Shown here piece by piece: positions 23,601 through 35,519 of a stretch of DNA of 64,000 bases. The notes beneath the pieces were generated by a model. The model searched no databases, was not told the DNA's origin, and worked only from the letters and a program-made list of their open reading frames with translations. This DNA is from Litsea cubeba. Its lineage: Eukaryota > Streptophyta > Magnoliopsida > Laurales > Lauraceae. The translations under genes and the position numbers were made by a program. The stretch's first letter is position 1, and each line of letters opens with the position of its first letter. The stretch lies in the NCBI GenBank assembly GCA_012931725.1, contig WHSA01001501.1, forward strand, positions 62,001 to 126,000, given 5' to 3'.

Positions 23601-25290
23601 AGAGTCAGAAAGAAGCAGCATGCCACAACACAACCAACGGTTTTTGACTGCATGGTGTGTCGCACTTTGCAGATTGTGGATGATGGTTCATTTGGTTCGC
23701 ATAGATCCTAATGATCATGCAATGGAGATGGCCTTTGCCTCTTAATCAAATAAAATAAAATCGCCACCATGCATGATCAATCATCCGGGCAACTGTTTGG
23801 TGAGAATCTCCTGATTATTGGATGTTTTCTTGGCAGGGTGAGGAAAAACATACACAGAGAGAGGTTTACAAAAATAAAGAACAAAGAAAGAGGGTGAGAC
23901 TGGAACGGCCATGATTATGAATAAGAGGTGGTTAAAAATAAAAATACGAGTGACGTGTATAGTATAGATGCGCACAAGCATATCGCGAGGTATTTTACTT
24001 TCGTATCTCGACTGAGTTCTTTACTTTCATTCTCTGTAAGTTAAGCTGTATATAGCAACTGAATCTCCTGCCACATCTTTGTCTATGGTATTCATTCCAT
24101 GTTTCTCACTTTAAATGTATCTCTCTTATTTATTGTATTATTTTTCTCTTTTCTTTTGTGTCTTTTGAATGTAGTTAGGATACAAGGAGTTCCACTTGTA
24201 GAAACATTTGAGATATTTTGTATTAACAGTGATGACATTTTGTAAAAAATATTTTTATTTTTTTTAGACTTTTTGATGAACATCCGGTTGTTGATATATT
24301 AAAAAAAGATCATAAATTCATGCCATGAGGCGAAGAAGATCATAAATTCATAAATCAATCCTCTCTGCAATTTGCAACTTGCAACTTGTAATAAACTCAT
24401 AAAATAGAAACCTAAAAAAACTTAATCAAGATAAAAACTAAATAAATATAAGGTTAAAAAGAAGATCATAAAAAAAGTTTCAACTTACAAATTAATGTTG
24501 AAGTTGGAGTTGAGAGATCATTAACGGGGCCGCATCATTATGGCAATACAAAAGAGGTCATTATATATAATTCATAAGGAAATGGAATTGGCATGGGTGA
24601 AAACCTGTATCATACTATAAATTCTGTATCAATCGTGGATCCGATGGTGAAAACCTAGCATTTTGATTCTTTCCCTTGATGTATGATGGGTAAGTCTCCT
24701 CCGGGTATTAAAAAAGGGATGTTCCTTGAAAAAGGGAGGAAGATGAAGAAGGGGAGTATAGTGAGGGGGTGTTTGCTTTAGATAGATTTTTGAATCGACG
24801 GGATAATGTAGAAAATATTGACGTCAATCCAACTGTTGACATGGCTTCTAGAGGATTGAGAATGATGTTTTTTTCTTGTAACTGTTATTCCGCTTTCAAG
24901 AAAAAGAATGAGTAGGGATTAAGCGCAGGTGGGTTACCATGGCAAAAGAGATGCTTTCTGAAGATGGGTCACACCAGACTCCAACAACAGATGTTCTATC
25001 AAAACAAAGGAAAGAGAAGACCAGAACTCGCTAAAAGAGAGAGGTAAGAAGGATTACCAGGTTCAATAGGGCACTACAACAACACCAAGCTCGGAAACGC
25101 CCAGATTGGTTGCCAAAATCCCTAATCAATGTAGACAATGGAGACAATGATGCTTCGTCGACGTCGAACGGACGTTGGGTGCCTTGCATATTTGCAAATA
25201 GGTTGGTGAGGGAGGAGAATGTTGAAAACGGTTGGGGGAGAGTGTTATAACGGGTGAAAATGATGAATAGTACTCGAAAAGGGTTTTTCG
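20660..25290. other. Spacer with microsatellites, no gene recognised
   Basis: The spacer contains poly-T (21117-21134), a TA/T run near 21414-21440, poly-A (22208-22225), a GA run (about 23367-23382) and adjacent CT/CA runs (23531-23550). A perfect 19-bp dyad, AAACAGGGATTCCCTGTTT, sits near 23295. Region 21720-22100 has GA-rich, possibly transcribed sequence, but no ORF I can assign. I looked for conserved plant microRNA strings and found none. Confidence 0.45.
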
Positions 25291-25292
25291 AA

Positions 25293-25413
25293 TTGCGCTC
25301 TCGCAATATAAATTGTGATATTACAATAAAAATTGTAGTATCGCAACTTAATATATAATTTGCGGTATCGCAACATAAATTGTGATATCGCAACATTTGT
25401 TGTGATATCACAA
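25293..25413. repeat. Array of six 14-bp palindromes, 20-bp period
   Basis: Six units of the form TTGYGRTATCRCAA begin at 25293, 25313, 25333, 25360, 25380 and 25400. The step is exactly 20 bp except for one interval of 27. Each unit is a near-perfect dyad separated by a 6-bp AT-rich spacer. The architecture (dyad plus fixed spacer, helically phased) resembles the 33-bp arrays at 52971, 55289 and 58451, although the sequence is unrelated. A minus-strand ORF runs through it (25031-25411), but it has no recognisable domain. Confidence 0.75.
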
Positions 25414-27180
25414 ATAAAAAAATACTTTGGCCAGCGCAGGATACAGACTGTACAAAGAAGCCAACTTTTGTGAAAGGGGAGGAATTGATGACTTTGGGTT
25501 ACCATACAGAAAAAATCCCTAATAATAAATTAATAGTAGAAGCACTGTGGCAGGTGCATCCTGTATGCAGGAGATGAATGAAAAAATGATAAAAAGAATT
25601 GAAATAAAATAAAGGCAACTCTATGTTGGGAAGTATTACATCCCACATCTCCTAAGTCTTGGACATAACTTCGTGTTTGGGCCTTTCATTTTAATTTTAG
25701 TTTGTGTGTTTTTTTTTTACTAGTTTCCAAATTTAGCCTAATATTTTAGATTGATTATATATACAGCTTCCTTACATACGAGAATTGGTTTTGAAGATAT
25801 AGTGTAAGATTTTGATTTCCTTATAAGAATATCCTCTTGTACAAATGTTGGAAAAAAACTATTATTAGAACACAGTTAGACTTACAAGATACATCACATG
25901 TGGGCAAATTCACCAATCGCCCACATTAAATTAGTAGTTACTCCATCAAATCCAATCATTCCTTCTAATATGATTTAATAAATGAAAAATGCCAGTCAAC
26001 TCTTAATTGTATTTGAGTAAACTCTTAGCGTTGGAGATAGAGGTTAAGATCTAATCGTTTGATGCTATGCCTTGATTAATTTGCCGAATTATTTTGATAA
26101 AAAGTTACATTTGATCGTCTTATTTATAAATACATGACACTTCACGATTTATTATCTTTGGAAATCTATGTTTATGATTTTCATTGAGTGATCACTTAGA
26201 TGACATTCCCTCCAAAATTTGGATGACAATGGAATTTAAATCTGTGAGTCTAGGTGAAATCTTGAAATATCAGTGAGACCAGATTTCCCCTCTTTTCTTT
26301 TTCTATAAAAAAAAAATTACCAGAGACTTTGATTGTGAGTTGTGACCAACCCTAAAACCATGTTCATAATTTGCAGACTAATGTGCCAGCTATCAAGTGT
26401 GGATCATTAAGGCTTTGGCTTGGTGAAATCCTACGTCAAAAAATTGGAACTCTAAGTTGGAGGTCCATCTGTTAAAAATCCGAGCTATATAAAATAAAAA
26501 CATGCTATTACATAATAGGTTTCAAGGTTTCATTACAATAAGAGTTGATCTCACTGTAAAATTAATGTGCCATAAAATTATGTCATTGTAAAACTTAGAG
26601 ATATACCAACCATTTTATGAATGTTTTTATTTCGATTGACTTGTGCCTTGTGTCTTTCAATAGAGAGTCTCATTTTACTAATAATTTCTCAAAGTCAAAG
26701 CCACTTGGAATCCAAATATCTCTCACGAAAATCCCTATGAAAATCAAGTTTAGCCAAGCCTAAGCGCACGGCTTCTCCAAAAACTGTTAAAAAAGAAGAA
26801 ATGAAAATAAAAAAGTTAAGGAAAAACTTCAAAATACCAAGAGAAAAGCTAAAAAGGAAAGAAAAGATGAAAAAAAGCAAATTGATAGTGGGGCCGGGAC
26901 GGGACGAGATTCCCTTTGCTTTTTTATATTTTTCTATTCCTATTTTCCGCTGCTTTTACAGGACACATCTTTGAAAAATCCGAGGAGGAGAAGGAGCATC
27001 AGCATCACAATGAATGAATAAATGAATAAATGCAAACCAAAAATCCAATCCCCCATGCCACCCTTTCCCACTCGATAGAGAGTTTTGCTCTCTAGTGCTG
27101 TTGCTGTTGTTTGCTTGCTTCTTTTAGCAAACCAATAACCCGTTCTTGTAGAGGAGTTCCAGTGAAAAAGAAAAAAGAAG
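25414..27180. other. Spacer upstream of the OCTOPUS-like gene
   Basis: At 25625-25665 a short stretch (GTTGGGAAGTATTACATCCC, then CACATCTCCTAAG) resembles the LTR start of TRIM elements, but no second LTR or primer site was found. The last few hundred bases before 27278 include GA/CT-rich sequence that is probably promoter and 5' untranslated region. There is no coding ORF of note. Confidence 0.4.
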
Positions 27181-27277
27181 ACGACGGAAGAAAGACAGAG
27201 AGAAAAGACCAGTTCTAGTGGAGGAGGGAGGAGTGTTGTGGGTTTACTACTAACATGCTCATTACTGTCCTTTTGGT

Positions 27278-29377
27278 ATGAATTTGGAACCGCCCCTCCC
27301 GCCTCCTCCACGCCTCTCCTCCTGCCATCTCCATCCCGACCAGCCCGTCACAGGCTTCTGCGCTTCATGCCTGCGAGAGCGCCTTGCCGGCTTAGACCCG
27401 GCCAATTCCTCCTCCACCCTCCGCAAGCCCACCGCTGCCGCCGCGTCCTCTTCTTCGTCTTCCACAGCCGCTGCCGCCCTCAGAGCCATCTTCGCCAGAG
27501 GCGGCGGCGAAAGCTCATCTAGAGTAAGATCCTCCTCCAACTCCAAATCCCTCTTACCCGAGCTTCGCCGCTGCAAGTCCTTCTCCGGAGCGAAAGCTGA
27601 TGGCGTTGCCGTCTGCTTCGAGCCGCAGAGGAAGTCCTGCGATGTCCGGGTGCGGAACACGCTCTGGTCTCTCTTTCATCAGGACGACGAGAACCGGGCC
27701 GGGACCTCCGCTTGGGGAGAAATCGAAGAAGAAGGAGAAGAACACATCGAAGAAGAAGAAGACAAGGAAAAGCCTAATGGCAAAAATGCCAATCCAGGGT
27801 TTGATGAGGTGAAGGAAGATATCGAGGAAGAGGAAGAGGAAGAGGAAGAGGATGAGGAGGACGACGACGACGACGACGACGACGGAGGAGGAGAAATAAT
27901 TACGGCTTTGGAGCCGGAGATTCGACCACCCGAACCCGTTTCTGCCGAGCAAGAGATCGTCGAAGAAGAAGAAGAAGAAGTAGACAAGAAGACGATGAAG
28001 GATCACATCAATCTCGATGCGCAGATGATGAAGAACCAGAACCAGACGGGGAATAAGGCGTCGGCGGCGGCGGCGTCGGAGAAGAGGGATTTCAAGGAGA
28101 TTGCGGGGAGTTTCTGGCTCGCTGCATCCGTTTTCAGCAAGAAGTTGCAGAAATGGCGGCGGAAGAAGAAGCGCGATGGCAGAGATCCGTCGGCCGCGTC
28201 GGCGCGAGCGGAGAGGCCGGCGTCATCTTCCCGTTTTTTCCGAGAGACGCAGTCGGAGGTGGCGGACTATGGTTTTGGGCGAAGGTCGTGCGACACCGAC
28301 CCCAGGTTCTCTCTGGACGCCGGCCGGATCTCTTTCGACGATGCGCGCTACTCGTTCGACGAGCCGCGGGCCTCGTGGGACGGCTACCTGGTCGGCCGCA
28401 CGCACCCGGCTGGGCTCCAACGAATGCCGGTGATGGACTCGGTCGTGGAAGACGCTCCAGCCCTCGTCCGGCGCTCCGACAACCAAATCCCCGTCGTGGA
28501 AGAGCCTATCATCATGACCTCAATCGAGGAGGATCTAAACATCATCCCAGGCGGCTCGGCGCAGACGAGGGACTACTACCTGGACTCCTCATCCTCGCTG
28601 AGGCGCAGGCAGCAGAGTCTCGAACGGTCCGGCTCTCTCCGCAGAATTGGGGCTGCTGCGGCCTCCTCTGCCTGTGGGGAGGCGGAAGAGACCAAGTGGG
28701 CTTCCAACTGCAAGGTCTCACCCGAAAGCATGGATTATTTCCTTGCAGCTAACAAGTTTTCAGATTCCAAGGATTCCATCCCCAACTCGAGTTCTCTCCG
28801 GGATGATTGCTCGGAGAGCTTTGAGTCTGCCTACAGAGAGGCCGCGGCATTAGCTGGCGACGGAGGGGGGCTGCGGAAAGGGCTGAGGAAGTCCCGCCGG
28901 TGGATCAAGGTGTGGAACATTTGGGGATTGATACACAGGCGGGGCAGCAGCAAAGAAGATGACTATGACAGATACAGTAGTAGAGGGAATGTCGTGGACC
29001 GTTCCTTCTCGGAGTCTTGGCCTGAGCTCCGGGGAGAGGCCAACGGTTTGAACGGTGACTCGAGAGGGACGTTCGGCGGTAGCAGAGTGTTCCGTAGCAA
29101 CAGCAGTGTGAGCTGGAGGAATTCCTTCAGCAATGGCACTTTTGGTGGTGGCATAAAGAGTAGCAGCAAGGAGGCCAATGGGCAGAGCAAGAAGAGAAGG
29201 GAAGAATTCATGCTAGAGCGGAATCGAAGTGCGAGGTTTTCACCTAGTCATTTTGACAACGGCCTATTGCGGTTTTACCTCACGCCATTGAGGAGCAGTT
29301 GGAGTGGTGGCGGTTCTGGGAAGAGCAGACCAAGGAGTTCGCATTCTTTTGCCAGGAGCATGCTGCGCTTGTACTGA
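27278..29377 (+). CDS. OCTOPUS-like protein (DUF740 / UPF0503 family)
   Basis: This is an intronless 699-residue ORF starting MNLEPP, which fits the family start. Family landmarks run in order: a Cys-rich N-terminal patch SCHLHPDQPVTGFCASCLRERL (residues about 15-36), the block FEPQRKSCDVRVRNTLWSLF (about 113-132), a long Asp/Glu tract (about 147-240), KEIAGSFWLAASVFSKKLQKW (about 274-294) with a basic KKKR stretch, Ser/Arg-rich repeats and a C-terminal RFYLTPLRSS block. In Arabidopsis, OCTOPUS is a polarly localised peripheral plasma-membrane protein that promotes protophloem differentiation and antagonises the GSK3 kinase BIN2. By family this gene likely acts in phloem or vascular patterning. 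Exon GC is much higher than in the flanks. I see no frameshift or internal stop; which paralogue it is (OPS or OPL) is not resolved. Confidence 0.92.
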   Translation: MNLEPPLPPPPRLSSCHLHPDQPVTGFCASCLRERLAGLDPANSSSTLRKPTAAAASSSSSSTAAAALRAIFARGGGESSSRVRSSSNSKSLLPELRRCKSFSGAKADGVAVCFEPQRKSCDVRVRNTLWSLFHQDDENRAGTSAWGEIEEEGEEHIEEEEDKEKPNGKNANPGFDEVKEDIEEEEEEEEEDEEDDDDDDDDGGGEIITALEPEIRPPEPVSAEQEIVEEEEEEVDKKTMKDHINLDAQMMKNQNQTGNKASAAAASEKRDFKEIAGSFWLAASVFSKKLQKWRRKKKRDGRDPSAASARAERPASSSRFFRETQSEVADYGFGRRSCDTDPRFSLDAGRISFDDARYSFDEPRASWDGYLVGRTHPAGLQRMPVMDSVVEDAPALVRRSDNQIPVVEEPIIMTSIEEDLNIIPGGSAQTRDYYLDSSSSLRRRQQSLERSGSLRRIGAAAASSACGEAEETKWASNCKVSPESMDYFLAANKFSDSKDSIPNSSSLRDDCSESFESAYREAAALAGDGGGLRKGLRKSRRWIKVWNIWGLIHRRGSSKEDDYDRYSSRGNVVDRSFSESWPELRGEANGLNGDSRGTFGGSRVFRSNSSVSWRNSFSNGTFGGGIKSSSKEANGQSKKRREEFMLERNRSARFSPSHFDNGLLRFYLTPLRSSWSGGGSGKSRPRSSHSFARSMLRLY

Positions 29378-31043
29378 CTTTGAAGGCATTGTCAGGTGTT
29401 CTTCATTTAAGTGTCTGATTTAACTGCATATGAATATTTATTGCTGTTGGTTCGCTAAGAACATTCCAATGTCAACCTTTGATGTTTTTAGACTTTAGCC
29501 TCATATGTTGATTGCATTTTTGATGAGAATATCAATTTTCTCTTCCTCTCTGAATATTTATATATGTAATTCTTTGAAATTGTAGATTGCATTTTCAAGA
29601 GAATGTAGACTATAGGGGATAGAAATTCTTATAAGCAGCTACTGAATATATGAAAAAAAAATAAAAAAACCAAATCTCTGAAGTAGATGCCATCAAATAA
29701 TGGGACAGGTGTTCTTTAGACTAGTAATGTGGGCTATTTAATATGTAAGAACGCAGATACCTTTTTAATTGAAACTGCGAAATGGTAAAGTAGATTTGCT
29801 ATTTTTTAACATGGTTTGAACCCGAAACGATGTGGTTGCGATGGTAATTACCTTCTAACTGTGCGCTATGAGCACCTGTCATGTGCTAATTGCAGACTCT
29901 TGAGTTGCTGGGCCCAATTGATTGTTGGCAGGTAAAGGCTTCTTATACTGGCTGTTTGGGTCCCTTGGTGGACTTGTGGCTCTTGAGATGACTCCTGTAT
30001 CTGAACCTGTATTATGATCGCAGGACATTCCAACATGTCTTATTATTTTGTTTCAACAAAAGTGACCAAAGAATGGCCACCAAACTAAACCCCCACTAGT
30101 ATGATAACTGTATCTCCAACACTAAATGTCATCAATTGAAGTTCGCACAAGCATAATCTACTGTAAATTTTGCTCGCAGGATCAAATTCACATCCCCCCA
30201 TTCCACACCCACATGCAACAAACGCTCACTGTCAACTCAAAATAGCAATCACATCACCCCTCGCCTTTAACCACTTGAAGCACATGTTTACAATAATACG
30301 TTGCTAACTCCTCACTTGATGCACATTTGATGTGTATTCATGGGTTAATGAGTGTGAATCACTTATACTAATCAATGGGGGAGGGCAGGTGCCCGCCACA
30401 AGCTAGACCGTTTATGAAAATTTGCTATATATGGGCCACACTCCATAATTCCCTTGTGTCATCCATTAAAATGCCCACTTTGAGTGGGGCCCACTTGGAT
30501 GCAAGTACATTAATGGGAGGCATGGCATGGAATGGAAAGGTTTGGACATTCACTAGGGACCTACTAAGTATGAGGCTGATCAAATGATCCTCGTCTTATT
30601 TTTTTGTCGTCAGAGTTTAATGAGTGTACATTGTGAAAACTTGTAGTGATAAGAATTCTAACTAATGTGTGGAACAGTGTGAAATAATCGCTAGTGCCAA
30701 TTTAAGGAAGTCTGGTGTGTTAGGAGCTGAATTTATGGAAGGTGAGTCCTTTATATCATGATCAAAGCCTTGTCCCAACTATGTGGGAGCTAGCTACATG
30801 AATTATGTTTTGCCATTACAGTCTACCCAGGGCCAAATCCTCGGATAGGTAAAGGTGGGCCTCACATATGAAGACCCAAAAAGGGGCACAAGGGTTCCCT
30901 CCAAGAGCTGACTGACTATACAAGGTCCACTGAGGCCCACCTTTGCTTAGTCTACCCCTTTCACGCTCACTATCCCTCCCTCCTGGTAAATTGGCACCAG
31001 ACTCAAGTTGATACTTACTTGACCTTTACACACCATCAGACCC
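29378..31043. other. 3' flank of the OCTOPUS-like gene and spacer
   Basis: The first few hundred bases probably include the 3' untranslated region. At 30762-30812 there is ATCAAAGCCTTGTCCCAACT followed by ATGTGGGAGCTAGCTACATG, a sequence type often found at the 3' ends of plant RTE-like LINEs. No other feature is supported. Confidence 0.45.
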
Positions 31044-31046
31044 TTA

Positions 31047-31511
31047 CGCTCTGTTTGGGAAGGGTGTAAAATGAGGGGGAGGAAAAAGTAGTGGGGAAAA
31101 TAGGGGGAATGTCCTAACTGAGGGTGTTTGGGAAGGGGGGAGGGAAATTGGGGGAGGGGAATATGGGGGGAAAATTCGTGTGGGCCCCACTCAAAAATTT
31201 TCCCCTCAAAACTGAGGGGAAAATGTGAGGGAAAGAGAGGATATGTTATAAATTTACTAAACTGCCCTCTACCCAACAAAAGAGAGGATTTTTTATCTTT
31301 TTGCAAAAGTAAGGGTAAATTGGTAATTTTCTCTCTACCTCACAAACAAACAAAACACTACTTTTTCACTTTTCTTTCCCCTACTTTTTTACTATCCAAA
31401 TAAGGGGAGGTAAAATTAATTTTCCCTTCCCTCCCCTCTCCTTCATTTTCCTTCCCCCTCAAATTTCCCTCCCCTCCCCTCCCCTCCCCTCCCCCCTTCC
31501 CAAACATAGTG
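31047..31511. mobile_element. Harbinger/Tourist-type MITE (465 bp)
   Basis: The left end CGCTCTGTTTGGGAAGGG and the right end CCCTTCCCAAACATAGTG are imperfect inverted repeats. The element is flanked by TTA on both sides (31044-31046 and 31512-31514), the 3-bp target duplication of the PIF/Harbinger superfamily. The interior is strongly asymmetric, G-rich on the left and C-rich on the right, so the two halves could pair over a long distance. It has no coding capacity. Confidence 0.65.
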
Positions 31512-31514
31512 TTA

Positions 31515-33199
31515 CTCACTGTTGGATTGAATAGTGTGTGCGTGTTTGGGGGTTGGAAATGCACGGTTGAAAGACTGTTAAACTTTGAGGTTATTGAATC
31601 ATGGCTTATGAGATGGGTTGTGATTTTTCATGTTATGATCATTGACTATTTTTGGCTCTCTTAATGGGCAGTGAAAATTAAAGTCATGTAAATAGCAATA
31701 TATTAATTTTTTAGTGCATATGGTAAATTTTTTTATGTCCCCATGCTAAAATGCAAAGGGGCCTGCAAGTACAGTTTTATTCTTTGTAACTGCTTTAGGA
31801 GCAAAAGTAATTCGGGAAGAGGTGTGGGTGGAATGGTGGTGGTGTTGGCATCATGGCAGGGGTAGTGTTAGGTGTCAAGAAAAGTTTGAGAACATTTTTG
31901 CTAGAACTAAGATAATCTTCTGAATATTACAATCAAGTATTTTGATTACTTGATCCATTTGATTTTCTAATGGTTATTTTGAACTGTGACCCCTTCATAA
32001 TGATGTTTGACAGAAAATGTAGATTACAGGAACTGATTAACAGTTCACTTTGATTAACCTCGTAATCTGTATCGAATAATTCAAACCATATGTTGCCTGG
32101 TTTCATTATAGTTTGCCATTCTTGAATTTGTGGAAGGCAATTGCAGAATTGCAGGACTGCGCGGTGTCAAGGAAAGCCAACAAAGAGGAACATTAAGGTT
32201 GCCCTTCTGATCTAAAATAGTAGCTGCCATATATCCAAGAATCTAAAACAATAATGATACAGCTGAGTTTTAGAAACTAGAAGTAGAGGAGTTTGCTACT
32301 AATTTTGTTGAAACTCTAAAGCCCATCATTTCTATCTTGGGCTTAAGAAGAGATCACCCATGCCACAATAATAAACATTTTAACTGCATTAACTAAGGGT
32401 GAACAATGAGAACAAATGTAAACTTACCATTCAAAAAAAAAAAAAAAGTAAACCAAAAGTTGAATATAGAAGCCTACCCTAATGAACCAGTTTTCACTCA
32501 GAAGTTGCCAATCACAAATGTTACACTCAAACTTTGAATAGGTTGAGCCAGTGAGCCAGGATTGACTTTTATTCATTGATTGAATATGTGATTTTGTTAG
32601 AATCGAGGGCGTGTTTTTATGTCTATGTTGACTTTTTGATTTTTTACTAAAGAATGTCTATGTTATCTGGTGCTTAGGTTTCTGGTTTCTAGCTCATCTC
32701 CATTACTCATTTACTAGGTGACCCTTTTATGCCTAAGATACTGGTATTGTGGCATAAATATAATTCTACTGATGCTGGTACCAGATATAGCATGGATAAT
32801 TGTGAGTTGCTGTTTAGATTGTCCTGTATTGTAAATGGTTCTTAATTTTCTCATCTTCTTGATATTTTCTCTTGTTATGAAGTATTAAATGGGATACTAC
32901 ATCTATCGTGTAGGTTTTTGACATTTGAAGTTGAATTCTTATTTCTGATATTTTCTTATTCCGTATCTCGTGTGACCTGTATGCCAACTAGTGCTTGATC
33001 AGTCATCAGTGATCACACAGAGAGTTACTCCTATGCACAGCTATATTCATGAACCATGAAATCCAATTTGAACTTGCATGTCTCATCCTTGAGTTCCTTA
33101 CTCCTATGATTTTGGCCACTGATGCTTGTAGAGTAGCCTTCTTGTAACCAAACTGGACAAAAGCATTTACTTTGTGATGGCTGGGTGCATATTTTGGCA
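31515..33199. other. Spacer, no gene recognised
   Basis: AT-rich DNA with a poly-A run near 32437-32450. I find no domain, RNA gene or transposon end. Confidence 0.4.
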
Positions 33200-33800
33200 A
33201 TATTTTTGGTATAGTAGAAGTGCATGATGAGCCCCAAGTCTACAAAAGCAGGCCCAAAAATAGGCCCACATTGGGCCTTACTCATAGTGGGACTTCCCAT
33301 TGGGCCTAACTACAGTGAGCTAGCCCATTGGCACAAATTTGTCTACATTGTTAGTATATGAATTTCCCTTGAAGTTTCCTAGATCTAGATTTTTAGTTTA
33401 GAAAATCCAACAAGATATCTTAAATCTAGCAAGATAATTGGTCGACATGTAATCAATAGAAGATAATTGAGTGAAATGTAATCAATAGGAGAGGGGACAT
33501 AAAATCCTATCAAGTAAAGAAAGATTAGCATGTAATCATCTTGTATAAATGGAAGGAAATCCTATAGAGGATCCCTGGCAGGTAAGATTGTCATCCCGTC
33601 CCATATAAATACCCTTGTAATCTCTCATTTATGGCAATTCAATGAATGTTTCTCTTTTTTGCTCTCACAATTGTGAATGCATTGAGCAAGTGTTTTCCCC
33701 TTTTGTGAAAACTCATTGGGTTTCCTCTTGGCACTGGTGATGCCCCAAAGACCGGGCATTCGTGGCTGAATGTGTGAATACTCCAGCCATCTTCCTGTTC
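33200..33800 (+). mobile_element. Probable LTR remnant
   Basis: A TGTTAGTATATGAATTTCC start at about 33348 is followed by AGATAATTG repeats, a TATAAATA box with CCCTTGTAATCTC about 250 bases on, and a pyrimidine-rich tail. This is the layout of a copia-type LTR promoter. Just upstream, 33230-33330 has two diverged copies of a GGGCC...CCATTGGGCC block. I found neither a target duplication nor a clear right end. Confidence 0.35.
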
Positions 33801-34022
33801 CATCAATTTAGGTCATATGAACATACAATCAGGACTAGTTTCATAGAGCTAGAATTTCCTGCGCCATATATAAATAGCAGCTTGCTATCTTGAATTACTT
33901 CAAGACTGCTCAAATTATTTTAGGATTTAGTATATAGAACTTTGTGATTCTGCATACTCTGTACTGTAGCACGGTGAGATGATTTACTCGGTGAGTTTTT
34001 TCGTACAGCTCTTTTCTTTTTT

Positions 34023-34447
34023 GACAGTGAATTTTGTGGGCAGCTTTAGCCTTGTATTTATCTTCTTTCATTTATTGTTGCACTTATTATAGAGGTACAT
34101 ATTTGATCTTCTTGGATCTTCAGCCGTGTAAGAGAGAAAACTCCTCTCCCACTTATCAATTCTGGTCAACTGGCACCATTCATGGGCCATGGGCCTATTA
34201 TGGTAGTTTTTGACACCATGGACAAAATCTTGTAGACAAGTGTACATATCCATGAATGGTGCTAGTTGACTAGAATTGATACCACTGAGATTAGATTGAC
34301 CAGTGAATTTTGTGGTCAGCTATAGCCTCGTATTTTTATCTTCTTTCGTTTATTGTTGCACTTAATTTAGAAGTACATATTTGATCTTCCTGGGTCTTCA
34401 GTGTGTAAGAGATAAAACTCCTATCCCCACTGAGATTAGTTTGATCA
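34023..34447 (+). repeat. Approximately 145-bp tandem duplication, first copy interrupted
   Basis: CAGTGAATTTTGTGG, then CAGCTTTAGCC and a TTTATTGTTGCACTTA box, then GTACATATTTGATCTTC, begin at about 34025 and recur at about 34300. The first copy contains the 128-bp insertion at 34154-34281. The second copy is uninterrupted (CTATCCCCACTGAGATTAG at about 34421-34439). The copies differ at a handful of positions. Confidence 0.85.
34154..34281. mobile_element. 128-bp MITE with 32-bp inverted repeats
   Basis: The ends TATCAATTCTGGTCAACT and AGTTGACTAGAATTGATA are inverted repeats; 30 of 32 terminal bases pair. The 5-bp CCACT flanks both sides (34149-34153 and 34282-34286). The second copy of the surrounding tandem duplication lacks the insert and carries a single CCACT, an internal empty site that proves insertion. 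No superfamily is assigned. Confidence 0.85.
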
Positions 34448-35519
34448 TTTAAGCTGCTGTTCCTGTCATGAGGGTGATTGAATCTGTGGTCGCTTCAGTA
34501 GTTTGCCTTCAGAAAACAGTTGAATATTTTTCACATGATTCAGTTGGGTGGATTCATTTGAGAAATTGGTTCTCAGCATACTGCAGTTATTGGAGGTTGT
34601 AAGCGTGTCTCGTGACCTCATCTGAGAGTCTAGGTACTGTTGCTTGCACTGACCATAGAAATGATGCAAAACATGTAAATGCTTCCTCTGGTTGGGTTAT
34701 TTTTCAATGAAATAAGGAATCTTTTGAGCTTTTTTCTTTGGAAACCTTTGGTTTTTCGTAGGTTTTACCTTATGCCTTTGATCTTAGAAAAAGACTTGAG
34801 ACCATTCAAAAGAAATCTTAGAAAAGGCTAAGATCTGGGAAAATTGCAGCCATTGTTTGAGGGTGTTTCTTTTTGTTTTGAGGTAGCAATGTTTCCAAGA
34901 TAATACACCATCTTGCTGCTTGAGTTTGGGCCTAAAACAAAGTCCTGCTTCAGTTATTTTTTGCTATTTAGTAACTAGTAACTATATTGTGGACATGAGA
35001 TTTTGAAAGACTTGATTTTCAGGCATATTCTCTTGTTAAGTTGCCTGGAAAGTTCTGAATCTCTACAACTGAATGTGAGCCATCACCAAGAGAATTAAAC
35101 TTGTGGACAGTTTTTGTTGAAATTGAAACCACCAATAATCTAGATGTGCTACCCGCAAAAGTAACATCTTGATGTTGATACCTTATTTTCATGGTGTATG
35201 GTGTTATTGTTCTCAAGTAAAACAGAATCTGGGGTGTGGGAGTCTCTTGAGTAAGTAATGGTTTTATTATTTAGTAGTTAATTTTCATTCAAAGCCTTGA
35301 TGTACTCATATCCAACTTGTGACCTGTTGTGGTTAGTATAGAGATTGATTTTGCCAACGTGGGTTGGTTTTTCGGGCAGCCACATGCAGTCCTTGTTAGT
35401 TTTATGGACTCAATCCAGCAGATGATATAATAAATTGATTAATTTCTTTATTTATCAGTATATTCATGCTTTCCTTTCATGAGTTGAATTGTGATTTATT
35501 ATATACTTGCACATAACCA

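Noticed and set aside
25031..25411. 126-residue minus-strand ORF across the 20-bp dyad array
   Set aside because: Low-complexity translation of the array plus an anonymous tail; no domain or splice support.
27238..27522. Alternative upstream-starting ORF at the OCTOPUS-like gene
   Set aside because: Wrong frame; the family N-terminus (SCHLHPDQPVTGFC) is in the frame starting at 27278.
27554..28006. Antisense ORFs within the OCTOPUS-like gene
   Set aside because: They are shadows of the Glu/Asp tract (poly-Phe/Leu or poly-Ser on the other strand).
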